The notes under the pieces: model-generated
What the model was told of the DNA's origin: nothing
The model's input: only the letters and a program-made list of their open reading frames with translations
Database searches by the model: none
In this document: in pieces, positions 33,241 through 42,087 of the stretch
How positions within the stretch are numbered: the stretch's first letter is position 1
How the letters are laid out: each line of letters starts with the position of its first letter
Program-made: the position numbers and the translations under genes
Source: Rhodospirillales bacterium
Lineage (GTDB): Bacteria; Pseudomonadota; Alphaproteobacteria; Rhodospirillales; WMHbin7
Direction of reading: 5' to 3'
Assembly (NCBI GenBank): GCA_016215555.1
Contig: JACRJC010000035.1
Location: 1-53,593, forward strand
Length of the DNA stretch: 53,593 bases

Positions 33241-34982
33241 ATCCGGGCGATATGATGGAGGCGGTTGCCGTGAAGCCTGCGACGCGCGTGACTGAAACAA
33301 GGCGCTCCTACGAATCCTCCCTAAGTGCCAGGGGAGAACCCTTCCTGTGGGGATTTGGCGGGGCCTTGGCCTTCGGCGTTTTGCTGGTGGTGGGCTTTCT
33401 TGTCCTGGTCACGTGGAACGGCATCACCACCTTCTGGCCCAAGCCCATCCATGTCGTTACCCTGATCTCGGGCGATCTGGTGGCGGGCGAACCCACGCGC
33501 AGCGAGCCTTTCAAGGTTGGACCCGAGCGCATGGCCAGCCTTAGCGAAGCCGCCAAGGCGAAGATCGCCAATGACGGGGGTTTTGCCCATCGCGTTCTGC
33601 TGCGCACTGGAAACTTCGATCTCTACAACGACGATTTCCGTTGGGTCGAGGATTACAAGATCGAGAAGACGGAAAAGCCGGTTGGCATGTTCTTCATCGA
33701 ACGTCAGGAATGGGGCGCTTTCGTCGGCGGCATCAAGGCGCTGAGCAAGGATGGCGCCACGATCGCGGGCGAAGAATTGTCGCTTGATCTGCTGCACAAA
33801 GAGCACCAGGCGGCGCGGCGGCGTTTCGACGCCATTCACGACATTGAGAAGGGCGCCATCGGCGACGTCAATTACGAGATGAACCAAGAGCGGCTGAAAA
33901 TCCGCAAGGCGGTTCTGAAGTACGGCGACAATGCGCCAGAGGTGAGGGTCGTCGAGGCCGAAGTCGAAAGGGAAGCTTCCGCGCTGAGGGGTCGATTCGA
34001 CGCCTTGGCCGCCAAGGCCCAGGAAATCAAAGGCGAGGACGCCAAGGTCCAGGTTGTGCTGAACGACATCAACGGCACGGAAAAGACCATGCCCTTGTCG
34101 CTGATCGTGCGCTTCTATCCGGCCAATGAATTGTCGGGCCTGGACAAGATCGGCATCTATCTGTCGCGCTGGGGCGAATTCCTGGTCGATGACCCCCGCG
34201 AAGCCAACACCGAGGGCGGCGTCCTGCCGGCCATTTTCGGCACATTCGCGATGACGTTGCTGATGGTGTTGGTCGTGGCCCCCTTCGGCGTCGTCACGGC
34301 GCTCTATCTGCGGGAATACGCCAAGCAGGGAAAATTGGTGTCCGTCGTGCGCATTTCCGTGAACAACCTCGCCGGCGTGCCCTCGATCGTCTACGGCGTC
34401 TTCGGCCTCGGTTTCTTCGCCTATATCGTGGGCGGCGGCATCGACGCCCTGTTCTATCCCGAGCGCTTGCCCAACCCCACTTTCGGGACCGGCGGCCTGT
34501 TATGGGCGGCGCTGACCTTGGCTCTGCTCACCGTGCCCGTGGTCATCGTCGCCACCGAGGAAGCGCTGGCCGCCGTTCCGAAATCGATGCGCGAAGGCTC
34601 GCTGGCCTGCGGGGCCTCGAAATGGCAGACCATCAGGAACATCGTGCTGCCCCGCGCCATGCCCGGCATTATGACGGGTCTTATCCTGGCCATGGCCAGG
34701 GGTGCGGGCGAGGTCGCCCCCTTGATGCTGGTTGGCGTGGTCAAGCTGGCCCCAGAACTGCCCATCGACGGATTCTGGCCCTTCGTCCATCTTGAACGCA
34801 GCTTCATGCATCTGGGTTTCCATATCTTCGACGTCGGCTTCCAGTCCAGAAACTCCGAGGCCGGAAAACCCATGGTCTTCGTCACCACGCTGTTGCTGAT
34901 CGCCCTGATCGCGGTGATGAACGCGACGGCGGTGGTCATCCGCAACCGCCTGAAGCGCAAGTTCATGGTCGGCCACTTTTAG
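33237..34982 (+). CDS. pstA: Phosphate ABC transporter permease PstA (long form)
   Basis: A 581-residue PstA. The N-terminal 320 residues hold one membrane segment and a periplasmic, partly coiled-coil region (DUF3333-like) with many charged residues; the permease core follows. Its loop reads [20 protein letters not shown] and the segment [20 protein letters not shown] is the EAA motif of PstA. The long N-terminus parallels that of PstC, so both permeases of this transporter carry extra periplasmic parts. The ATG overlaps the pstC stop; 26 bases separate it from pstB. Confidence 0.93.
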   Translation: MNPGDMMEAVAVKPATRVTETRRSYESSLSARGEPFLWGFGGALAFGVLLVVGFLVLVTWNGITTFWPKPIHVVTLISGDLVAGEPTRSEPFKVGPERMASLSEAAKAKIANDGGFAHRVLLRTGNFDLYNDDFRWVEDYKIEKTEKPVGMFFIERQEWGAFVGGIKALSKDGATIAGEELSLDLLHKEHQAARRRFDAIHDIEKGAIGDVNYEMNQERLKIRKAVLKYGDNAPEVRVVEAEVEREASALRGRFDALAAKAQEIKGEDAKVQVVLNDINGTEKTMPLSLIVRFYPANELSGLDKIGIYLSRWGEFLVDDPREANTEGGVLPAIFGTFAMTLLMVLVVAPFGVVTALYLREYAKQGKLVSVVRISVNNLAGVPSIVYGVFGLGFFAYIVGGGIDALFYPERLPNPTFGTGGLLWAALTLALLTVPVVIVATEEALAAVPKSMREGSLACGASKWQTIRNIVLPRAMPGIMTGLILAMARGAGEVAPLMLVGVVKLAPELPIDGFWPFVHLERSFMHLGFHIFDVGFQSRNSEAGKPMVFVTTLLLIALIAVMNATAVVIRNRLKRKFMVGHF

Positions 34983-35008
34983 AATTTTTAAGTCAGGAAC
35001 GACAGCAA

Positions 35009-35824
35009 ATGAATCATCTCTCCAAGGACGATTTCGAAAGCACGGTCTATCACGTCACGCAAAGCCAGGATGGCGCCGTGATCGAGATCGAGGACTTCAA
35101 TCTCTGGTACGGGCCCTCGCAGGCGCTCTACAATGTCGGTATGAATATCGAAAAGGGCTTGGTGACGGCGCTGATCGGGCCTTCGGGCTGCGGCAAATCG
35201 ACGCTGTTGCGTTCGCTCAACCGCATGAACGACCTTATCGAAAACCTCAGCATCACGGGCGGCATGCGGCTGGAGGGGCTTCCGATCTACGGCCCCAAGG
35301 TCGATGTCATCGGGCTTCGGAAGCGCATGGGCATGGTTTTCCAAAAGCCCAATCCCTTTCCGAAGTCGATTTTCGAGAACGTCATCTATCCGTTGCGAGT
35401 CGATGGCGTGCGCGACCGCGAGGTGCTGGCCGAGGCCTGCGAGCGGGCCTTGAAGGGTTCGGCCCTGTGGGAAGAGGTCAAGGACCGTTTGGACGACAAT
35501 GCGCTGGGCCTTTCCGGCGGCCAGCAGCAGCGCCTGTGCATCGCCAGGGCCATCGTTTCCGATCCCGAAGTGCTGCTGATGGACGAGCCCTGTTCGGCCC
35601 TGGATCCCATCGCCACCTCGAAGATCGAGGAGCTGATCGACGAGTTGAAAGGGCATTACACCATCGTCATCGTCACCCACAATATGCAGCAGGCGGCGCG
35701 TGTGTCGCAAAATACCGCTTTCATGTATCTGGGCCGTCTGATCGAATATGGGGACACCGAGGAGATCTTCACCTCGCCCAAGCTTTCGCGCACCCAAGAT
35801 TACGTGACCGGCCGTTTCGGCTAA
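35009..35824 (+). CDS. pstB: Phosphate ABC transporter ATPase PstB
   Basis: A 271-residue ATPase. Walker [10 protein letters not shown], the PstB-type Q-loop [20 protein letters not shown], signature LSGGQQQRL, Walker [15 protein letters not shown], and H-loop VTHNMQQA are all present. The RxxNPFP segment and the SALDPI ending are typical of PstB. GGAACG gives the ribosome site. It precedes phoU by 14 bases in the same operon. Confidence 0.95.
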   Translation: MNHLSKDDFESTVYHVTQSQDGAVIEIEDFNLWYGPSQALYNVGMNIEKGLVTALIGPSGCGKSTLLRSLNRMNDLIENLSITGGMRLEGLPIYGPKVDVIGLRKRMGMVFQKPNPFPKSIFENVIYPLRVDGVRDREVLAEACERALKGSALWEEVKDRLDDNALGLSGGQQQRLCIARAIVSDPEVLLMDEPCSALDPIATSKIEELIDELKGHYTIVIVTHNMQQAARVSQNTAFMYLGRLIEYGDTEEIFTSPKLSRTQDYVTGRFG

Positions 35825-35838
35825 GAAGGATTTAGGCA

Positions 35839-36552
35839 ATGGCGAGTGAACACAGCATCAAGTCCTACGACGAGGAACTGGAACATCTGTCCAAGGCCGT
35901 CGCCCAGATGGGCGGCCTGGCCGAGGGTCAATTGGCCAGCGCCATCCAGGCGGTGGCCAGGCGCGACAGCGACCTGGCGTCGCGCGTGGTCAGCAACGAC
36001 ATCAAGGTCGATGAGTTGGAGCAGGAAGTCGATGCGCTTTCGCTGCGCATGCTGGCCTTGCGCCAGCCGGTAGCGGTCGATCTGCGCGCCATCGTCTCCT
36101 CGATCAAGATCGCCAGCGACATCGAACGCATCGCCGATTACTCGGCCAATGTCGCGAAGCGTGCCCTGGTGCTGAATTCGATGCCGCCCGTCAAGCCGGT
36201 CTCGGCGGTGCCCCGCATGGGCCGTCTGGTGCAGGGAATCTTCAAGGAAGTGCTGGACGCCCTGGTCGAGCGCGACGCCGACAAGGCGCTGGACGTCTGG
36301 AAACGTGACGAAGAAGTCGATGACATGTACACCAGCATCTTCCGCGAGCTGATCACCTATATGATGGAAGATCCGCGCACCATCACCTCCTGCACCCATC
36401 TTCTGTTCATCGCCAAGAACATCGAACGCATCGGCGACCATGCCACCAACATAGCCGAGTTGATTTATTTCCTGGTGCATGGCAAACCATTGAAGGCGGC
36501 ACGCCCCAAGAAGGATACGACGACGCATGACTTCCCCAGCGAGGAGACATGA
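35839..36552 (+). CDS. phoU: Phosphate-signalling regulator PhoU
   Basis: A 237-residue all-helical protein with two three-helix PhoU repeats, each bearing the metal-binding motif: DIERIADYSANVAKR near residue 95 and NIERIGDHATNIAEL near residue 200. PhoU relays Pst status to the PhoR kinase and prevents phosphate toxicity. AAGGAT is before the start. The stop overlaps phoB as ATGA. Confidence 0.94.
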   Translation: MASEHSIKSYDEELEHLSKAVAQMGGLAEGQLASAIQAVARRDSDLASRVVSNDIKVDELEQEVDALSLRMLALRQPVAVDLRAIVSSIKIASDIERIADYSANVAKRALVLNSMPPVKPVSAVPRMGRLVQGIFKEVLDALVERDADKALDVWKRDEEVDDMYTSIFRELITYMMEDPRTITSCTHLLFIAKNIERIGDHATNIAELIYFLVHGKPLKAARPKKDTTTHDFPSEET

Positions 36553-37241
36553 AACCTCAGATCCTGATTGTTGAAGACGAAGCCCCTCTGGTCACCCTGC
36601 TGCGCTACAATCTTGAAAAAGAAGGGTATCAGGTGACCGAGGCCGGTGATGGCGACGAAGCCATCATGCTGATCAACGAGCGCAAACCCGATCTGGTGCT
36701 GCTGGATTGGATGTTGCCGATGCTTTCGGGCATCGAGGTTTGCCGCCAGTTGCGCCGCAAACCCGAGACCCGGGATTTGCCGGTCATCTTGCTGACGGCC
36801 AGGGGCGAGGAAGCCGACAAGGTCCGCGGCCTCAATACCGGCGCCGACGATTACATCACCAAGCCTTTCTCGGTTCCCGAACTGCTGGCCCGCATTCGCA
36901 CGGCGCTCAGGCGCCAGCAACCGGCGCCGGCCAAGGGTCAGTTGACCTATGCCGACCTGTCGATCGATCTGGCCGGGCACCGGGTCAGCCGCAATGGGCG
37001 CTATATCCATCTCGGCCCCACCGAATTCCGTCTGCTGCAGTTCCTGATGCAGCATCCGGCCAGCGTGTTTTCCAGAGAGGCGCTGCTGAATGCCGTTTGG
37101 GGCCACGACATCCATGTCGAACCCAGAACCGTCGATGTGCATATCCGCCGCTTGCGCAAGGCCATCAACGGCCCCGGCGAGCTCGACCTGATCCGCACTG
37201 TGCGCGCCGCCGGCTACGCCCTCGATACCGAACCGACCTGA
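36549..37241 (+). CDS. phoB: Phosphate response regulator PhoB
   Basis: An OmpR-type response regulator of 230 residues: receiver with the acidic pocket in LIVEDEAPL, phospho-acceptor Asp53 in LLDWMLP and the Lys105 switch in TKPFS, then a winged helix-turn-helix ending YALDTEP. It binds Pho boxes such as those at 29413 and probably 5839. The ATG overlaps phoU. The kinase gene phoR, usually found next to it or upstream of pstS in other genomes, is absent from the window. Confidence 0.95.
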   Translation: MKPQILIVEDEAPLVTLLRYNLEKEGYQVTEAGDGDEAIMLINERKPDLVLLDWMLPMLSGIEVCRQLRRKPETRDLPVILLTARGEEADKVRGLNTGADDYITKPFSVPELLARIRTALRRQQPAPAKGQLTYADLSIDLAGHRVSRNGRYIHLGPTEFRLLQFLMQHPASVFSREALLNAVWGHDIHVEPRTVDVHIRRLRKAINGPGELDLIRTVRAAGYALDTEPT

Positions 37242-37798
37242 TGGGGTCTCCTGCCGGCACGCTGGTTTTGGTTGTCGGCGCCTCGGGGGCGGGCAAGGAC
37301 AGCGTGATGCAGGAAGCCGGCCGGCTGTTGTCCGGCGATGCGCGCTATGTGTTTGCCAGCCGCTGCATCACGCGCCCGACCGAGGCCGGCGGCGAGGCGC
37401 ATATCCCCCTTGAACCCTCCGAATTCGAGGCCCGCGAGCAGGCGGGGGGCTTTCTTTTGTCCTGGCGGGCGCATGGGCTTGCCTATGGTCTTCCGGCGGC
37501 GCTGGCTGATGAATTGGCCGCGGGGCGGGTGGTGGTGGTCAATGTTTCGCGTGGCGTCATCGACCAGGCCCGGCGGATGTTTCCCGGGCATGTGCGGGTG
37601 GTGGTGGTCACGGCGCCCAAGGATGTGCTGGCCGAACGCTTGGCGCACCGAGGCCGCGAAAGCCAGGATGAAATCCGCGAACGGCTGGAAAGGGCGCCGC
37701 CCTTCTTTGTCGATGGGACCGGCGTTCTCGAGTTGAGAAATGACGGCCCGTTAAAAGAGGCGGGTCAGGCGCTGGCCAATTTTCTGGAACAGCTCTGA
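37241..37798 (+). CDS. phnN: Ribose 1,5-bisphosphokinase
   Basis: A 185-residue P-loop kinase of the PhnN family, which phosphorylates ribose 1,5-bisphosphate to PRPP in C-P lyase phosphonate breakdown. The P-loop is VVGASGAGKDSVM; CITRPTEAGGEAH, AHGLAYGLP and LAHRGRESQDEIRERLERAP match PhnN. It might also be taken for guanylate kinase, but Gmk has a different lid and base-binding segment. It overlaps the phoB stop by one base. No other phn genes are in the window, so a phn operon elsewhere must be assumed or it has another use. Confidence 0.88.
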   Translation: MGSPAGTLVLVVGASGAGKDSVMQEAGRLLSGDARYVFASRCITRPTEAGGEAHIPLEPSEFEAREQAGGFLLSWRAHGLAYGLPAALADELAAGRVVVVNVSRGVIDQARRMFPGHVRVVVVTAPKDVLAERLAHRGRESQDEIRERLERAPPFFVDGTGVLELRNDGPLKEAGQALANFLEQL

Positions 37799-37877
37799 CA
37801 CGAAAACGTCAGCAAGCCTTCATGCTCGCGTCACGGGTTTAAGGTAGATTGTCCTGCCCCAAGACAGGAGCAGGCGT

Positions 37878-38078
37878 GTGAACGACGGCATGGCATTTCC
37901 GATTTCCTGGCCCAAGGAGGCCGCCGTCACCATCCGTTCCATTCTTCTGGAAATGGATCGTCCATCCTTCACGGGCTGGCCGGTCAGTCTGTCGGCCCCG
38001 CATTCGGATCGCCAGGCGCCCCTTAAGGTCAAGCTGAGCGGCCCGCCTTTGGGGCGGACCGGCAATTCAAACGCCTGA
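37878..38078 (+). CDS. Possible small protein of unknown function
   Basis: GTG 37878 starts a 66-codon frame, beginning VNDGMAFPISWPKEAAVTIR and ending LGRTGNSNA; AGGAG sits six bases upstream. It has codon use like its neighbours and no recognised domain. It lies between phnN and apt on the plus strand. It may be real because the ribosome site is good and the frame fills the gap, but no relative is known to me. Confidence 0.4.
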   Translation: MNDGMAFPISWPKEAAVTIRSILLEMDRPSFTGWPVSLSAPHSDRQAPLKVKLSGPPLGRTGNSNA

Positions 38079-38088
38079 GGGCAACTAA

Positions 38089-38604
38089 TCAAGAATCATA
38101 CTGAACCAGCGAAACGAAGGGCACGTCCAGCTTGTCGCGGCCCTTCAGGAAGGTCAGTTCGATGATGCAGGCTGCGCCCACGACATCGGCGCCGACCTTG
38201 CGCAACAGATTGACGGTGGCGTTCAAGGTGCCGCCGGTAGCCAGCAGATCGTCCAGCACGACCACGCGGGCGCCCTTGGGGATCATGCCCTGCTGCACTT
38301 CGATGACGTCGGTTCCGTATTCCAGCGCATATTCGTGGCTGACGGTCGCTCCCGGCAGCTTGCCCTTCTTGCGGGCCATGACGAAGCCGCAGCCCAGCTT
38401 CAGGGCCAGAGGAGCGGCAGCCAGGAAGCCACGCGATTCGATGCCGCACAGCACGTCGGGATGAAAGGCGCGGACCTTGTTGGCCAAGCGGCCCATGGTC
38501 ACCTGCCAGGCGTCGGCATGCGCCAGCAGGGTGGCGATGTCGTAGAACAAGATGCCGGGCTTGGGGAAATCGGGAATGCTGCGGATATGGGCTTTGATGT
38601 CCAT
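38089..38604 (-). CDS. apt: Adenine phosphoribosyltransferase
   Basis: Purine salvage enzyme making AMP from adenine and PRPP. The 171-residue protein has the PRPP-binding motif [13 protein letters not shown], the family start [20 protein letters not shown] with TTLL-like [10 protein letters not shown], and [20 protein letters not shown] 38604 is chosen over the upstream TTG 38625; AAGGAA lies ten bases before. It is monocistronic, convergent with the small frame at 37878; a full MITE sits 100 bases upstream. Confidence 0.95.
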   Translation of the reverse strand: MDIKAHIRSIPDFPKPGILFYDIATLLAHADAWQVTMGRLANKVRAFHPDVLCGIESRGFLAAAPLALKLGCGFVMARKKGKLPGATVSHEYALEYGTDVIEVQQGMIPKGARVVVLDDLLATGGTLNATVNLLRKVGADVVGAACIIELTFLKGRDKLDVPFVSLVQYDS

Positions 38605-38695
38605 GGGGCCGAAATTCCTTGCCAATCGTGGTTTCTGACCCCGGGTTTATAGCAAGTCTTGTGCAAGGACGAAACAGGCCGATTGGCGGGGATTG

Positions 38696-38905
38696 GAAAA
38701 AGTGGCTTCTCGACGCTGCAAATGGAAATGGGTAAACAAGAGTCCTCACCCTGAGGAGCCTGCGGCACGCAGGCGTCTCGAAGGGTGGGGCATTTTGTCG
38801 ATGCCCATCCTTCGAAACGGGCCTTCGGCCCTCCTCAGGATGAGGTAAGAACTATGTCGGCAATCAAACCCAATTCCACAGCAAACGTCGAAGAGCCGAA
38901 AAAGT
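38696..38905. mobile_element. Complete MITE with 8-bp target duplication
   Basis: The element spans 38704-38897 (194 bases). Ends are GGCTTCTCGACG and CGTCGAAGAGCC, with imperfect inverted repeats that extend to about 30 bases (both arms continue with TGGAA-TGGGT). It is flanked by an identical GAAAAAGT on each side (38696-38703 and 38898-38905). It holds the CATCCTTCGAGACG palindromic core but no transposase. The GGCTCTTC-type end with 8-bp duplication fits movement by an ISL3-type transposase, which is an inference. The 361-base gap between apt and the TAXI gene contains little else. Confidence 0.93.
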
Positions 38906-38965
38906 GGAGGCGGGGCAGCCCCGATTTGGGTATGATCCCCCCGGCCCTCGTGGACGAGAGAGAAC

Positions 38966-39973
38966 ATGCCGCCCCGTTTCGGACGCCTGCTATTCCTTTC
39001 GCTGACCATTCTGATCCTGGCGGCTTCGCCCGTGGGGGCGCAGGCCGCGTCTTCAGGCGGCCCGGCTCCGGGTCCGCGCAAGCTGGTCATGGGAACCGGC
39101 GGCGTCACCGGATTCTATTTTCCGGTCGGTGGGGCCATCTGCCGGGTCGTCAATGCGCTGCGCCAACGCAGCGGGCTGCGTTGTCTTGTCGAAAGCACCA
39201 CTGGTTCCTTGCACAATCTGAACGGGCTGCACACCGGCGAATTGGATCTGGCCATCGTTCAATCAGGCTGGTCGCATCAGGCCGTCAAAGGGATCGGCGC
39301 CTTTGCCGTCGAAGGGGCGGGCAAGGATCTTCGAGCCCTGATGGCCCTGCATGGCGAACCCCTGACTCTGCTGGCCCGCAAGGAGAGCAAGATCGGTTCC
39401 GTGGCCGAGATGAAGCGGCGCAAGGTCAATCTGGGCCGCAAGGGAACCGCCCAGCGCCAGCTTCTCGAGGCTCTTTTCGAATCCCAGGGCTGGAGTCTGG
39501 CCGATTTCCCGCAGGCCACCGAAATGGAGGCCGAGGATCAGATCGAGGCCCTGTGCGCCGGCAAGATCGAGGTGGCGGCCTATGTCATCGCCCATCCCAT
39601 CGCCGTCATCGAGGAGGCCATCAACCGCTGCGGCGCCAGTCTGATCGAGGTCGATGCCAAGACGGTTCAGAAAGTGACGGCCGCGCAGCCCTTCCTGGCC
39701 GGGATGGCGATTCCCGGCGGTCTCTATCCCGGCCAGGCCAAGCCGGTTCAAACTTTCGGCCTTCGGGCCCTGCTGGCCACCACGACCCGCCTTCCGCCCG
39801 AGGATGCGGCAGCCATCGTTTCCGGCGTGATCGATAATTTCCAGCGCTTCCAACGTCTGCACCCGACGCTGGAACTACTGTCTCTGGATGGTCTTGCCGC
39901 CAGCGAACCGGTCATGCCCCTGCATGACGGCGCCAGGCGCGTCTATCGGGACCGCAAACTCATCGGTCGATAA
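38966..39973 (+). CDS. TAXI-family periplasmic solute-binding protein
   Basis: A 335-residue binding protein of the TAXI (TRAP-associated extracytoplasmic immunogenic) family. A signal peptide (LLFLSLTILILAASPVGAQA) is followed by KLVMGTGGVTGFYFPVGGAI, the family start, then LDLAIVQSGW and KVNLGRKGT. TAXI proteins deliver small organic acids such as glutamate or oxoglutarate to a TRAP permease, but no permease is next to it. The MITE lies 60 bases upstream. The ligand is unknown. Confidence 0.88.
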   Translation: MPPRFGRLLFLSLTILILAASPVGAQAASSGGPAPGPRKLVMGTGGVTGFYFPVGGAICRVVNALRQRSGLRCLVESTTGSLHNLNGLHTGELDLAIVQSGWSHQAVKGIGAFAVEGAGKDLRALMALHGEPLTLLARKESKIGSVAEMKRRKVNLGRKGTAQRQLLEALFESQGWSLADFPQATEMEAEDQIEALCAGKIEVAAYVIAHPIAVIEEAINRCGASLIEVDAKTVQKVTAAQPFLAGMAIPGGLYPGQAKPVQTFGLRALLATTTRLPPEDAAAIVSGVIDNFQRFQRLHPTLELLSLDGLAASEPVMPLHDGARRVYRDRKLIGR

Positions 39974-40009
39974 AAAGCGCCGTCACCCATGGGGGCGACG
40001 GCGTCTTTG
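39974..40009. terminator. Bidirectional terminator between TAXI gene and cytochrome c
   Basis: AAAGCGCCGTC-ACCC pairs with GGGG-CGACGGCGTCTTT around a short loop, with A's before and T's after, between two convergent genes. Confidence 0.85.
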
Positions 40010-40031
40010 TCAAGCCTCGCAAAAGGACGGC

Positions 40032-40469
40032 TTACGGGCAGTCGGCTTTGCCCTTGATGGCGGTCAGGAAGGCGGCGACTTGCTTGGCCTTGGTTTCGTC
40101 GGCCAGCTTGAAATTCATGCCGTGCTTCAGATCCTTGCCATTGACCTTGGCCAGGAAGGCCTTGGGATCCTTGACATATTCGACAACCTTGGCTTCGTCC
40201 CAGGTCACCTTGCCCTTGGCGGCGGCGAAGGCTGCGGAATAGCGGGTATAGTCGGCCTGTTCGCCAATGCCGCGGCCCATGGAGTCATGGATGTTGGGGC
40301 CGGTCGGGCGCGAAGGCTTGCTGGCTTCGAACACATGGCAGGCCGTGCATTGTTTGGAGACTTTTTGGCCCTCGGCGGCGTCGCCGCTCAGAGTGCAGGC
40401 CGCCTGGGCAAGACCCGGAGCCACGGCCAGAACGGCGGCCATGGCCGTTCCCAGAACGATCTTCCTCAT
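40032..40469 (-). CDS. Class I cytochrome c (c2-like)
   Basis: A 145-residue periplasmic electron carrier. The signal peptide (TAMAAVLAVAPGLAQA) precedes CTLSGDAAEGQKVSKQ, then the haem-c motif CTACH, and the distal methionine is in KHGMNFKLA. The fold and the GxKvsxxC start match cytochrome c2 or c-556-type carriers. ATG 40469 has GAGAAG upstream. It is monocistronic, between the TAXI gene and glmU. The upstream 287-base gap before glmU holds no recognised feature. Confidence 0.88.
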   Translation of the reverse strand: MRKIVLGTAMAAVLAVAPGLAQAACTLSGDAAEGQKVSKQCTACHVFEASKPSRPTGPNIHDSMGRGIGEQADYTRYSAAFAAAKGKVTWDEAKVVEYVKDPKAFLAKVNGKDLKHGMNFKLADETKAKQVAAFLTAIKGKADCP

Positions 40470-40756
40470 AGTTACTTCTCCCGCTGTTGAAAATGGTAGT
40501 CGAATCGGAAAAGGATTATCGATTAACCTCTTCAGAGGCGCAAGACCTAATAGATCAGCCGAATCCGCCCTTCCGATGCTGGTAGCAGAGCAGTCCATGG
40601 TGGCAAGGCGGTGGCGGATTTCAGGTCGATTATGTCCAAAGCGCCATGATTTCATTGAGCTTGTAAAAGAGCGCAACGAAATTTGACTTTCGATTGTCCA
40701 GGGCCTGTGGCAGTTTGCCCGAAGTCCTTCACGTTCTTTGGGAACTGCGCGTCATC

Positions 40757-42085
40757 ATGAGCGTTGCCGCCATCGTCCTCGCCGCCGGGCTGGGGACTCG
40801 CATGAAATCCCGGTTGCCCAAAGTGCTGCATCCCCTGGCTGGCCGGCCCCTGCTGGCCCATCTGCTGGACAATCTGTCCCAACTCAGCCCCGAGCGGGTC
40901 GCCGTGGTGATTGGCCCCGAACAGGAAGCGGTGGCCAAGACGGCGGCCCCCCATCCTTGCGTCGTCCAGGCCGAGCGGTTGGGAACCGCCCATGCGGCCC
41001 TGCAAGCCAGGCGCGAGATGGAAGGATTCGATGGCCCGGTGCTGATCCTGTTCGGCGACACGCCGCTGGTGACGACCGAAACCATGAAGAAACTGGTCTT
41101 GCGCCAAGGGCAAGCGGATAATCCCGCCGTGGTCGTGCTGGGGTTCCGCCCGGCCGATCCGGCGGGGTATGGCCGTCTGGTCTTGGACGGCAACGGGTTG
41201 CAGCGCATCGTCGAGGCCAAGGACGCCTCGCCCGAGGAGCGCGCCATTCCCTGGTGCAATTCCGGCGTCATGGCCGCCGATGGCCGCCTCTTGTTCCCGT
41301 TGCTGGACAAGATCGGCAACCAGAACGCCAAGGGCGAATATTACCTTACCGATCTGGTGCGTCTGGCCCGCGAGCAGGGCCGCATCTGCGCCATGGTGGA
41401 AGGCGAGGCCGAAGAATTGCTGGGCATCAATTCAAGGGCCGAGCTGGCCGAGGCCGAGGCCATCTTGCAAAAAAGCCTGCGCCATGCCGCGATGGAGAAC
41501 GGAGCCACCCTGATCGGACCGGAAACCATCTTCTTTTCCTGGGATACAAAATTGGGCCGAGACGTCATCGTGGGGCCGAATGTGGTTTTCGGCCCCGGCG
41601 TGAGCGTCGGCGACGATGTCGAACTCCGCCCCTTCAGCCATCTCGAAGGCTGCAAGGTCGCTGCGGGCGCCTTGGTTGGTCCCTTCGCCCGCCTGCGCCC
41701 CGGCGCCGATGTCGGCCATGGCGCTCATATCGGCAATTTCGTCGAAATCAAGAAGGCGGTGATCGAGGAGGGGGCGAAGGTCAACCATCTGACCTATATC
41801 GGCGATGCCCGCATCGGCGCCAAGGCCAATATCGGGGCCGGCACCATCACCTGCAATTACGACGGTTTCGGCAAATATCTGACCGATATCGGAAGCGGCG
41901 CCTTCATCGGCTCGAATTCGTCCCTGGTGGCGCCCGTGAAAATCGGCGACGGCGCCATCGTGGGGGCCGGTTCTGTCATCACCCAGGACGTGCCCGCCGA
42001 CGCGCTTTCGGTGGCCAGAGGCCGGCAGAGCAATCTGCCGGACTGGGCGGCAAAATTCCGCCAGAGCAAGAAGAAGGACAAATAG
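40757..42085 (+). CDS. glmU: Bifunctional GlcNAc-1-P uridyltransferase / glucosamine-1-P acetyltransferase
   Basis: Makes UDP-GlcNAc for peptidoglycan and lipid A. The 442-residue protein has the nucleotidyltransferase start LAAGLGTRMKSRLPKVLH, the middle GTAHAAL and FGDTPLVTTE, and a left-handed beta-helix with hexapeptide repeats ending GNFVEIKKAVIEEGAKVNHL, TYIGDARIGAKANIGAGTI and VTQDVPADALSVARGRQ. The gene starts at ATG 40757 with only a weak ribosome site, and glmS begins two bases after its stop, so the two are coupled. Confidence 0.97.
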   Translation: MSVAAIVLAAGLGTRMKSRLPKVLHPLAGRPLLAHLLDNLSQLSPERVAVVIGPEQEAVAKTAAPHPCVVQAERLGTAHAALQARREMEGFDGPVLILFGDTPLVTTETMKKLVLRQGQADNPAVVVLGFRPADPAGYGRLVLDGNGLQRIVEAKDASPEERAIPWCNSGVMAADGRLLFPLLDKIGNQNAKGEYYLTDLVRLAREQGRICAMVEGEAEELLGINSRAELAEAEAILQKSLRHAAMENGATLIGPETIFFSWDTKLGRDVIVGPNVVFGPGVSVGDDVELRPFSHLEGCKVAAGALVGPFARLRPGADVGHGAHIGNFVEIKKAVIEEGAKVNHLTYIGDARIGAKANIGAGTITCNYDGFGKYLTDIGSGAFIGSNSSLVAPVKIGDGAIVGAGSVITQDVPADALSVARGRQSNLPDWAAKFRQSKKKDK

Positions 42086-42087
42086 CC

